Source: Pseudopithomyces maydicus (taxonomy: Eukaryota; Ascomycota; Dothideomycetes; Pleosporales; Didymosphaeriaceae). Taken from it: a DNA stretch of 64,000 bases. A program made the translations under genes and the position numbers. The notes below the pieces were generated by a model that made no database searches, was not told where the DNA came from, and was given only the letters and a program-made list of their open reading frames with translations. Location of the stretch: contig JANTUC010000004.1 of the NCBI GenBank assembly GCA_026873275.1, positions 1,860,001-1,924,000 on the forward strand, written 5' to 3'. How positions within the stretch are numbered: the stretch's first letter is position 1; every line of letters starts with the position of its first letter. Shown piece by piece: positions 54,147 to 64,000 of the stretch.

Positions 54147-56571
54147 CTACCGATGTCCCGGCAAATCAATATCGTTATCATCGTCTTCTTCGTCGCCCCC
54201 TCCTTCTTCCTCATCCTCTTCTTCCTCATGCTCCTCCTCACTCTCCTCACTGCTACTCTCATCTCCCACACCCACCCCACTCAAGAACCTGTCAAACCTC
54301 CCCCCATCCACACCCCAAAATTGCATCCCCTCTGCATTCTCTTCGGCTAGATCCAGCGCAGGAATCTGCTCCATCGCCGGGTTAAGATAGTTCCTCAGCG
54401 GTAAGATACTCCGATTAAATCTTTCAAGCACGTATTGCGGCAGCGCAGGAAGTTCCACCGCCGTTCCATCTGTAGCGCGAGTCTCCCTCCGTTCTTCGTC
54501 GAGGTCGATAATGGGAACCGCCTCGTTGGGAATCTCACCCGTGGGATTGAGGTAGTGATCGAAGGAGCGGCGGACGCGATCGAGAAGTTCGTAAGGGTCG
54601 GGCATTTGTGGCATTTGCGGCATTTCGGGCATGCGAGGAATCCCCGGGAACTGAGGGATGCCGCGGAACTGAGGCATCTGGAAGGGAAAGGAGGGAAGCT
54701 GACCAGACTGGGGGAGGTTGGGGAATTGTGGCATTTGGAAGGGGAAGGAAGGTAGTTGACCAGGAAGCCAGGTTTGTTCAGGCTCGTCGGGTTGGAAGTA
54801 GTAGCGGGGGAGCGGAGTGGAAGAGAGGCAGGGGAGCTTATGCTGATGGGGGATCGGGCGCCGGGTGGCTCGTCTTCGTCCGCAGCTGAGAGGATAGCAT
54901 TGGCAGTTTGTTCACTTTCGGGGCCATTGAGGAGTCGGAGTTCGTTGGTGTTGTAAGAGTCGCAGGAACTGCATTTGTTGCCGAGCCAGTGGTACTTGAC
55001 GGATGATTTTGCTGAACAGTCATTGCATTGGATGATAGCCCGGGTGCTGGCGAACTGTTCTGGCATCGGCTGGCTCTCGATTGCCTGTGTGAGTTTTTGC
55101 CATTGCAATTCCATGTTGACGGCACTTTTCTTGCACGTGGGGCATTTGTACGCCGTCTCCATGTATTGATTGTAACACTCCTTGTGTAGGTAGTGACCGC
55201 ATGGCATGGAGACAACGGCGGTAGTAGAAAAGAAGAGGTACTCTCCACATATAGGACAATCACTGTCAGTGGCGCGTTCAATGCACTTGTGCGTAGTGGC
55301 GAAAGCTATCGATATGCAGACATTGCAGTTCTGAGACATGTTAGATTGTATCCGCGAACGGATGCAAGCTTACGTACCTTGCAGTGTACATAGTCTTTCC
55401 CCAAACCTTCACCGCGCCTGCAGATGCCGCAATCCTCGCAGTGGTATATCTTCTTGCTGCTGTTGTTATCCCACAGCTTACAGATGTCGCAATAGTAGCA
55501 AGCCGCCTGGATGCCGCACCGAATGCAGTATTCGGCAGCCTTTTGAGGGGTACCACATGACATGCAAAGCATGTTTTCCGTCCTTTTGCGCTCCAAGCTG
55601 TGGTCCTCGCCGGCATCGTGACAGTGACGGCACGTATACCACCGCCGGCACTCGTAACACTGCACCTTGACGTTACGCTTGTAGTGCTCGCAACCAAGCG
55701 AGGCCTCCTCGTCAAAGGCGTCGGCGTCGTCGTCCTCCACGGCCCCTTCTGGATTGGGAGTGGGTCGTTGGGGGCGATAGGTAGGCTCAGTATCACCAGG
55801 CCGTAGATTGAAGGGGTTCTCTGGGTCGGCATCGGAGGCTATGGAAACGGGCGACGAATAATGGACGTCCGAGAAGACCGAGTGGTTCGACGTGGGTGTG
55901 AAGGGGCGGTCGTGCGATACGAAGCTGCTGGGCGAAGTTGGGCGCAGGTAGTTGTAGCGCTCTGTCATGAGGCTATGCATCATGCGAGCTTTGTCGACAT
56001 CGTCTATACGCAGTGCTCTGATATCGTGGATGCGAGCACGCAGATGACGCATCCCGTCGTCTGCCGGCAGCGATTCAGACATGGCAGACCCATCATGTCC
56101 ACCTGTGGTCGTATCGTGGGCGGGCGTCACGGCATGCGACGGGTCGAGATTGAGACGGCGCAGTTGCACCTCCAACGTATGCGACGGGTTTGCAGACATG
56201 TCGCCATCGCCTGGAATGTCCATGGGTGCGCTCGGTGCGGTGACCCGACGAGACAAGCCTAGTGGGGGATGCACGGTGCCGTCATGGTTAGACAGCTGCT
56301 CGACACTGGCGATGGATAGATGGCGCGGGATGGAGGATCCATGGGGACGAGAGCTTTGCTCGAGTGCATCCGAGCCGCTGCTTGTCTGGGCTTCTTCCTC
56401 GCTCGTGGTGGCGTTGTCGTCAACAACGTTCGCGGACGTTGATGTGGGAGACTCGGCGTTTGGCATGTGAAAACCGTCGGTCGCTGGCGCTGGCGTATTG
56501 TTGGCAGCGCTCGAGAAGCGACGTGCCTGGCGGACAACAGGATCAATAATAAAGGAAGAGAATAGACTCAT
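54147..56571 (-). CDS. CHY zinc finger and RING ubiquitin ligase, PIRH2/RCHY1-like (frameshifted)
   Basis: Two exons on the minus strand (56571-55378, 55330-54147), about 792 residues with one break bridged. After a disordered Ser/Thr-rich N-terminus of about 300 residues comes the CHY zinc finger, beginning CEHYKRNVKVQC, and the CTCHY part with CRHCHDAGEDH and CYYCDICKLWDN. Next is a C3H2C3 RING (CPICGEYLF, MPCGHYLHKEC, CPTC) and the zinc ribbon CNDCSAKSSVKYHWLGNKCSSC. This is the order of RCHY1/PIRH2 E3 ligases; yeast lacks a clear counterpart. The tail has Met-Pro-Gln-Phe-type repeats and an acidic end. Near 54831-54852 the frame shifts; one more base in a G run there joins the zinc ribbon part to the open downstream frame. 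Confidence 0.87.
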
Positions 56572-57509
56572 CGGGACATGCTTTGCAAGGGAGGGGTCGG
56601 GAGCGTCAAGAAATGGTCTCGTGTTCAAAACGCGATAATCTTGCAAAGACTCCAGGCACAGGCCGCCGTGACGAAACCGGCTGTTCCAAGTCCAACGCCA
56701 CACCTTCTCAGCCACTCTGTCCGAGTGTTAGCAGGAGGCTTGTGAAATTTCTCGAGCCGACTCCGTGCGTTGGGGACTGCCTCGACACGTGCTACCTAGC
56801 GTCCCGCGGTCAGGGCTTGACGCAACATTACTCATGGTGCCTACGATGCACACAACCCAACTTCGGACCTAGTCAGCTTGTCTTGTATTTTCAATGTCTA
56901 ACAAGGTCACACAGCCTGTTTACGTTTCACCGTTTGCCAATAGAATGAAGAGACACGGCATCCATTACACCGGGTCTACGTCCCGATATGCACAAGCAAC
57001 TAAGATTATACACTGTACATCATTCCCACACGCTTCCTATGCTTTTATCCTATTCTCTTCCGCAAGCATACCGCCCCTGTAAGTGATTCATCGGATCTAC
57101 AGATGCTCCAGTACTCCCGCTCTAATAACACAGGCGCAAATCGCGACCTGTCATCATGCAATGCCCAAGACTCCGACCAAATCGCTGATAGTGGTATCTG
57201 AACAAGAAAAAAAGAGGAAACCCGTCATTAAGTCGTCATTGTGCGTGATAATAACAGAAACTGGAAGACGAAGTGGCGCCGCCAGTTTCAGTGCTGATAA
57301 TCCTTGGTAAAATGTGAAATACGCCAGTTAGCTCCGTTGTTTTTAGATGTTTTACAGGTGATATATCCAAAATGAAGCCAATTGGTCCCGCAATCGGCGT
57401 CGACGTTGAACCCATAACCTGTGGGTCTAGCGGTCTTTGACGCTGCTGGATGAGAAATAAAGACTCAGCAATTCGAATCGATCCTTGGAGGTGGTGCGCG
57501 TGTCGGTCG
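56572..57509. other. Intergenic region
   Basis: This is the upstream region of the CHY-RING gene and 3' flank of the RasGEF gene. Short frames only, no domain. Confidence 0.5.
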
Positions 57510-60500
57510 TCAATATGCTAGATGCACTGCTGTTGACGGGGGAGGACCGGCTTTAACAACCCGCGGGGGATCCCGTGGCTCCAAAAGTAGAGATTGCCGG
57601 TGGAAGCTCTGTGGATTGACTTGGTCGTTCGAGTGCATTCGCTGTATCTGCGATTCCATCCACTCCTGCATCTCCGGCACGGGGGTCAGGCGATAGGGTA
57701 CTTGAAAAGATTGTAGTTGTCCAATAATCTTGGCTACCTTCATGTGCTTGTCAAAATTGATGACGGTGATACCGTCCTCTCCACACTCGCCAGGGAGCTG
57801 ACGCGTTGCACCGTTACCAGCATCCACGAATGTCAAGTCGGTGAGGTACATGCCAACGAACGGGATGCAGGGGGCGACATGATCCTGCAAACGTTGGCGA
57901 AGCACTGCGTAGTTACGAGCATGGTCAGTAATCAATTTGAGGTCGTCAAAGCGGGCCTTCGTCTTGATAGAAACAAGCTCCCAAGTCTTCTTCAACCGTG
58001 CTACCATGGAAGTATTTAACGAGGCAAGGATAGCCATGAGCGAATCGTAGTTGTTGAGCTCCAGACACCTTGACGCAATCTTGATCCAATGTTTGATGAC
58101 CACGGCCCGTCTCTTAACGTCCTCTAGATGCAAGATGGTGTCTATTACGAGGTTGGCCAAGTCATTGGAAAGCGTGGACATGGCCTTGACATTGACACTT
58201 TTTCCCGCCTTCTTCGTCCATTCTAGGGCAAGGAGCTCCTCCGGTTGTATTTCGCAGAACAGCTTGGATTCGATGATCGTGAGTTGCCGCGCCAATTCGA
58301 GGGGATCGAAATCGAGAATGGTACATTGCGTTTTACCTTCTTTCCATCCCTTGAGAGCACTCAACTGGCTCCGGGTCATGATTGGACTCGGTGCTATGCT
58401 ATCAGCCGGTACGAAGACGGAACCGGATATGCCACTCTTGCCCAAGGACACTGCCAGGCGAGGGACTAGAGCTCCGGCGCGGATTTCTGTAGCTTTAGAT
58501 GTCAATTCCGCTAGCCGTTTCCCAGCGGCAGGTAAAGCCAATCGTAGTTTTCCTGTCGCAAAAGAAAATATTACGCCTAGAGCTGAGGAATCAGAGTCTA
58601 CGACCCAATGTCCCTCCAACCAGCCTTTGAATACATTGTAGACTCGAAGGCGAACTGGGATTCCCACAGATTGACTGTCGCCAATATGGTCGAACCTGTT
58701 GATGAGACACTGTGCAAATTCCACCGGGGTAGTGAACAGGCGGAAAGTAAGATAGAAAGCCGTGACAAAACTGGTATCGGAAGTAGTATCGTGCAGAGTT
58801 AGTTGTTCCACCAAGGCTGGAAGAGAACCCCCAGAGATATGACCATCTGTGTTGTAGATCAATTGGTGGGCATAGGTAGTTTCAAGCAAGTGCTCTTCAG
58901 CCGCGACGACATCTTCACTAGCAACAGATCGGAGCTCCGACGAGCTTCCGAAGCTGCTCGTAAGTGTTTGTGCACTAATCTTCTTGACGGGGGACTGATC
59001 AGGTGTTGTCGCCCGGGTAGAGGTTTGAGATGATATGCTGCCGGTTTCGCCTCGAACGCTATTCCTGTAGGTGCTACTGGTATCTGCAACGGATGCATTG
59101 AGACTGTCTGTCCTGATCGATTTCCCAAAGAATCGCTGTGTCGCGCTGGCTGGGCTCTGAGAAGCGTCCGAAGGGCTTGGTTGGGAAAGATGTTGAGCTG
59201 TGTGCTGGGCCGAGGATGGAGACAGCGAAGACATTGAAGTGCGTACTGAAACTACGGCAGGACCGTCCATGCAGTTGTTTTGAGTGGGTCGGAGGTTTGC
59301 GTTTTGATTCATCGTGGATGGTGAACGTGGAACTTGGGGGAGCGGTTTCGAGTCTGAAATGACCAACGGGGGAGCAGCTTGCGCTCATCCGTTGGCGGCG
59401 GGGGAAGTGGTTTTTCGATTTCGGTAGCCCGCCCGGGTAAGATGGGAAAATCAGACTGAGGCGTCTCCGTAGGTTGTTCTTCACTTGTCTCACTCCGGTT
59501 GAGTTGGTCGAAAATGCTGTGTGATAGACGTGGTTCTCCGCTTTCAAACTCGAAATCACCTATGCGCTCGATCACCACCCTCGCTTTAGTAACGCAGTCT
59601 CCAGCTGAGCGGACACAGCTCGTGGCCGCAGCGACCAGGTGTTTGCCCTGGTCTGGCATGATCACCTCCTCACCCGTGCCCGCGTCGAAGCTGCCGAACA
59701 TGTCTTTGGTCGCGTGAACAAGTTCTGTGAGTCGCGTGTACATCGTGTCCCTTGCCTGCTCCAGTTGTTCGGATCGGCGCGAATCGCGTTCCCATACTTC
59801 CTCGACCACTGCGAGGAGGCTTCGGCACGCAACGACTGATTCTCGTGTGGTCACAGCGAGATCTTCAGAGGAGCGCGAGTGCAGGTGCAACCCAAGAAAT
59901 GAGCCCAAAAACCCCAGGAACGAGTCGTGCGCAGCACTCAGCCGCTCCGAAGCCAGGTTCTGTTTTCGTGAGCCTTGGGATTTTCCGGTGTACGACAGGC
60001 GATGCGTCACAGATAACCGCTTTGCCTGAGGTTGGGATTGCGAGGGTAGCAAAGGCGATTGGAGGGCATCCGAGTCTGAGGGGATTGAGAAAGCGACGGA
60101 GAGACGGGCAGGGTTGCGTGGTTGCGTTGCTTCGTGGTCCAATAGCTCTTGTGTTGCACTGGCGTTCGCTTGGGATACGGCAGCTGGATCCTCATTCGCT
60201 CGCGCACCATCTGCGTCGTTTTGATTCGATGTTGAGGGCGGTTCCACCGCAAGATCAGCGGAGTCAGATGGAGGGGTCAGAGGTCTATTGCTGCCCTCCC
60301 CCATGTCAAATGACAGCGACACGGCATCCTGCGCCCATATATCAAGGAACCGGACAGCTCTAGTCACAAGCTTAAATGCTTTGAGTACAAGTTCATCCAG
60401 ACGTCCGAACACCGGGGCAGGTGAGTTGTTGGACTGCAGGGCCTCCTGCAGCTTCTTAGCGGTCTTGACCAGAGACGAGAGATCGCCAAGCAGCCCTTTG

Positions 60501-61209
60501 CGCATGCGCCGGAGACCGACATGAGCTACAATAAGAGGCGAATCCCTTGTCAGACAGTCCGTTTTTTCCTGCATTATAATGAGCGACAAGACTTTTGCGA
60601 TGCATGCAAGGTGACCATGCTTACCAAGAAGAACCGGACTCCAGCTATCAAAGTCCTCACATAATCCTGCCGCGTGAACACTAGCAAGTCCCCATTCTCA
60701 CCATCCCGGACCAGATCCCAAAGATGGGTGAGGGCGTTCAGCAAAGTTCGTATTGTCGGGTGGTCGTATGGCTCGCAGTAGTTGGTAGGAAGCCAACCGC
60801 GAGCACCCGACGCCAACAAAGTACCATCGGCCCAGCCGTTAGGGTGAACGGAATGAACGAGGATGACATCGCCTTGGTTGATGGGCACTGTGATGGATGA
60901 TTCATCGGTCGACGACGAAACAGTGGAGCTGGGATGGAAGTGGTAGAAGGCGCGCAAGTAGTTGTGGAAGACTGGCTGTGAAGGTTGGTCGGCAAGAGGT
61001 TCTTGGGAAGAGCGAGGTGTTAATGGCGGGGACATTTGGGAGTGGGAAGTTGCCGAGTGACCTCCTCGTGACGATTGGCGAGAGTGTCGACGAGCTTGAC
61101 TCCGCGACCGCTTGGGCGATTTCTGGATGTTCAACGGGGCGACGCAGGCACTCGCATGCTTGTTCGTCTCGTCAGTCTCTAGGATGAATTCGGCCATGGC
61201 GGACTGCAT
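57510..61209 (-). CDS. Cdc25-type Ras guanine nucleotide exchange factor with SH3 domain (frameshifted)
   Basis: Two exons on the minus strand (61209-60625, 60568-57510), about 1,214 residues with one break bridged. The N-terminal SH3 domain (about residues 65-130) shows YLRAFYHFHP, the acidic loop before DVILVHS and GWLPTNYCE. A long Ser/Pro-rich linker with helices follows. Then come the REM domain (GGSLPALVEQLTLHD, FVTAFYLTFRLFTTP) and the catalytic CDC25 domain (DPLELARQLTIIESKLFCEI, VIKHWIKIASRCLELNNYDS, CIPFVGMYLTDLTF). It loads GTP on Ras and so feeds cAMP or MAP kinase signalling. The frame breaks at the GGGGG run 59368-59372 (C on the coding strand), in the linker. A sixth C restores continuity, reading KLLPPLVISDSKP. 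A second start at 61197 is also possible. Confidence 0.88.
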
Positions 61210-61916
61210 GGACGACGGAAAAGTTCACAGAGGTTGTAGAGCGCGCTGCAATGGGAGGCGCTGGCTGTGCGACTCAGTGGCCCTGAGGCATTGGGCCGGG
61301 CCAGTGCTCGACCTCTGTGGGAGATGGGGTTCGCAGGTGAAGAGTTCTGGAGCAGTCAATGGGAATTGGTGGAGAAGGCCTGAGCGTATCGATAGATGAT
61401 GGTGTTTGGATGACGAGGGTGCTAGTGTTGGGCCTGTGTCCGGTTGTTGTGCTGAGCGCAAGAGGAATGGTTCCGCGAGGATGGCCCGATTCCAAGAATG
61501 TGACGTTCGACAACGGAAGAGGCGTACCCGTAGACGAGCGTTGCGAGCTCACGGCCAAGCAAAACTGCAGCGTGTTTCACAGGCCAGGTCGAGGCGTGCG
61601 GGTTGCAGGTCAAGCGATGTGCGACACCAAGCTCGAGCTGGGCAGGGTTCCTTTTTTGGGGGTGTGGCAGGATGACGGGGTGCAGGACGATGGTGATGGG
61701 CGCGGTGAAACGGGGTTTTGGACGCCAATCGCAGACGGTTGCACGTTGGAAGTGCTGTAACAGGACGGGTTTCTCTGCAGAGCAGGGCAGGCCAGGCTAG
61801 GGCAGGACAGGGCAGCAAGTCGGGAAGTGACGATTGTCGATGGCGGACGGGAGCTGGGCGATGGATGGCGGCAGGAGGCAATGGGCAGTCAATGCAATGG
61901 ATGGGCAGTGTCCACG

Positions 61917-61966
61917 GGTAGTGGTAGTAGGAGTAGTAGGAGTAGTAGGAGTAGTGGCAGTAGTAG
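61917..61966. repeat. (GTAGGA/GTAGTA)n imperfect microsatellite
   Basis: About 50 bp of imperfect GTAGTAGGA units, with GGCAGT variants at the right end, upstream of the RasGEF gene. Confidence 0.75.
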
Positions 61967-62129
61967 GCGTGGAAGGAGGGGCGACGGCGGAGGCAGGTGC
62001 GCCGTGTCGTGCTTGCCGTTGTGCAGGTGTGGTGCTGCAAGGGTGTGCCTGCCGTTGCCAACGGTCGCGGAGGAGGCTCGAGTCGGGTCGCCAGGAGGGA
62101 ACTGGGAAGGGTCGTCCCGTCGAGTGGCA

Positions 62130-62190
62130 GTCGCGGATGCAGTCACGGATGCAGTTGCAGGTGCGGTTGCAGGTGCAGTGCGGCAGTCCT
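62130..62190. repeat. Degenerate GCAGGTGC/GGATGCAGT repeats
   Basis: Short imperfect repeats of the units GGATGCAGTC and GTTGCAGGTGC lie in tandem here, in non-coding GC-rich sequence. Confidence 0.6.
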
Positions 62191-64000
62191 GGTCGTGGGC
62201 TGGACGGAAGGACGGCAGAAGCTGTCCATATGATTGATTCACCACGGCGCGATGGGCAGCTGTCTGCAGAAGGCCTGCCGCTGCTGCACACCAGGGTCGT
62301 GGCCGCCGCCAGTGCTCTCGCTCGTCGACAGGGGCCGCAGGCGTTAACACGACGCCACGCTCGTTCGCGCGAGCCCGAAGCAGACGACTTCGCGGGCGCG
62401 CGGTGGGCCTCCCTGGTCGCCGTTCTGCTCCTCCTGGCACCGTCATTAAACAAATTCACCCAGCCAATTGCCACGCCACGGACCGCGGATGGCGCCGTTG
62501 CTAGGAGCAGCGACCATTGCCCTGTTGTACCGCACAACTCGCCATGGGCCAACGTCCCATGTCTCGGGCCTCCAACCGCCTCGACACCACCCTCGACGGT
62601 TGCCGTCACCGAGCCTCATCGCGACCGCGTCACGCAGGGGGGCACGGCACGTCGTTCATGGTCGACGCGGCCGCCTGCATGAGACTTGCAGCTGCACATG
62701 CCGGACGCGAACCACGCGCACAGTGCGCTGCAGGCGAGCCTCGCCCTGGGACTCGACCCCGGTCGCGCCCCGGCGAGAGTGATCATCGCTCTTCAACACT
62801 TTTCCGCTTCTTCCCCCGCTAGTCAGCTTGCGCCCAGCCCCACACGAGAGCGTCGAGAGGGAGTCGACAGACGAGAGCGCCCCCGTCCAATCCCGTCCGT
62901 CCTGCCTGTGCCATGACTGCAGCGTACCGCGAGACACCCCACCCCGGCCCTCGCCCTGACCCCCCGACAACCAGGAACACCAATCGTCCTCTCCCCGCGC
63001 CGTGCAGAAAGTATCCCGCAGCCTACTTGCCGATTCTGGCCGCCACCGTCTTGACAGTTCCATCCGCCAGCTCGAAAGCAGCTGTCCAGGTGTTGCAGTC
63101 ATCCCGCGCCCCCGCCACAACCCGCCCAATTGGGAACTTGTCAGTGAGACACCAGTCAAAGGTTCTGAACAACCCAACCGCAACCGCAACCACCACCTGC
63201 CCGCCCGACCCTTCTTCTTCAGAAGGCCATCGCTTCGTCCGAGGCCATCGTCTGCCGTACCTACTGTACACCCGTTTGTCCGTTCACGTGCAGCCAAAAT
63301 AGCCGGAGCCTCCTCGAAGCTTTCGGGAAATACTTTGCTTAGCCCAAACTGTGTTACCCTCGAATTCCACTGCACCTCAGTATCGTGGGGATCATTCGCC
63401 CCGCCTCACCGAAGGCGTCCCTAGCCCATGGCATCGTCCCGGTCTGGCGTAGATCGGTGGGCTCTCCCATGATTTACAGTTCGAGATCCACTGCTGTGTT
63501 GGTAGTCTGTCCATCACGGCAGTCGTCATGCGAACAACAACCATGTTCAGTCATCGCCATACTAAACATCCATACAGGATACTATTGTTTGGAAGGCTAT
63601 GACGAAAGCATTGCGCATAGGACACTCTCCTGACGTCTTCACACCGGAATGCTCGGTAACCTTCGTTGCGACGTGTTTCAGCCAATGTCTTTAGTATCCA
63701 CGCTGCGCGCACGCCATTCAAGTTCGTCTCTGCAAGTTCGTGTTTACGCGACTGTACCACTGCTACGGGAGCATCCGTTCCAACTTTGGGCCCACGCGAA
63801 CAAGAAAACTCTCTACCCACTTGATAATAATGCTGATAAATTTAATCGTCTATGATTCGCCAAGAGCCCGGTCATGGTAAGCCTGCGTACGTCATGATTT
63901 TGCATCTGCATGCGGATGCTGCCTGTACTTACTCACAGCAGATCATAGTTACACAGCACAACAATGCCCATCCTTTTATGCCACTTGGTCGAAACGCGTG

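Larger units (their letters stand above)
61210..64000. other. GC-rich, repeat-bearing region without a supported gene
   Basis: The last 2.8 kb upstream of the RasGEF gene. Frames of up to 282 codons exist on both strands between 61.5 and 63.4 kb, but they overlap one another, start in repeats and show no domain; they follow from high GC content. It contains a trinucleotide-rich microsatellite at 61917-61966 and degenerate GCAGGTGC-type repeats near 62.13-62.19 kb. The final 600 bp are of ordinary composition. It may be a long promoter and 5' leader for the RasGEF gene. Confidence 0.45.

Noticed and set aside
61834..62682. 282-codon plus-strand open frame
   Set aside because: It begins inside a microsatellite, overlaps equally long frames on both strands and has no domain; explained by GC content.

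Overview
This window looks like nuclear chromosomal DNA of a filamentous ascomycete (Pezizomycotina, possibly a dothideomycete; the class is only a guess). The evidence is genes split by short GT-AG introns of mostly 44-125 nt, one gene per 2-2.5 kb on both strands without operons, a HET-domain gene, a Zn2Cys6 regulator, a DUF6536 membrane protein and a GPI-anchored cysteine-rich wall protein. I found 29 protein-coding genes and no rRNA, convincing tRNA, CRISPR array or intact transposon. Exon borders below were worked out by hand from reading-frame phase and family motifs.

Layout. 0.7-13.6 kb: aldo-keto reductase, NADP-glutamate dehydrogenase, BTB/POZ protein, sphingolipid delta-4 desaturase and a seven-exon DUF6536 membrane protein. 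13.9-21.2 kb: ethanolamine-phosphate cytidylyltransferase, a conserved unknown protein, the catalytic subunit of N-terminal acetyltransferase A, and an Alba-like protein. 21.9-36.4 kb is the most accessory-looking part: HET protein, Zn2Cys6 transcription factor, secreted type-B carboxylesterase, an MFS permease divergent from a giant 5-oxoprolinase/hydantoinase, and a membrane protein of unknown role. 37.0-40.9 kb is a secretory-pathway trio: an HDEL-tagged PDI-like protein without a CxxC site, a divergent prolyl 4-hydroxylase-like dioxygenase, and a GPI-anchored cysteine-rich protein. 41.7-61.2 kb is mostly housekeeping: an EFM6-like methyltransferase, a JmjC/4CXXC protein, COQ2, a GH16 glucanase, a GFA-family enzyme, ribosomal protein L31, a CHY-RING ubiquitin ligase and a Cdc25-type RasGEF. 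The last 2.8 kb is GC-rich and repeat-rich, with no gene I can support.

Two things stand out. First, seven single-base reading-frame breaks occur in six genes between 39.0 and 59.4 kb (plus a probable eighth near 7.37 kb). Each is cured by lengthening a short homopolymer by exactly one base, and several cures restore a textbook motif. This looks like sequencing or assembly error rather than gene decay, and automated annotation would truncate these genes. Second, two local gene groups suggest shared function: regulator-esterase-permease-oxoprolinase, with a perfect CGG-N11-CCG palindrome in the divergent promoter, and the PDI-like/prolyl-hydroxylase divergent pair beside a possible client protein. 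Both are hypotheses from gene order and motifs.
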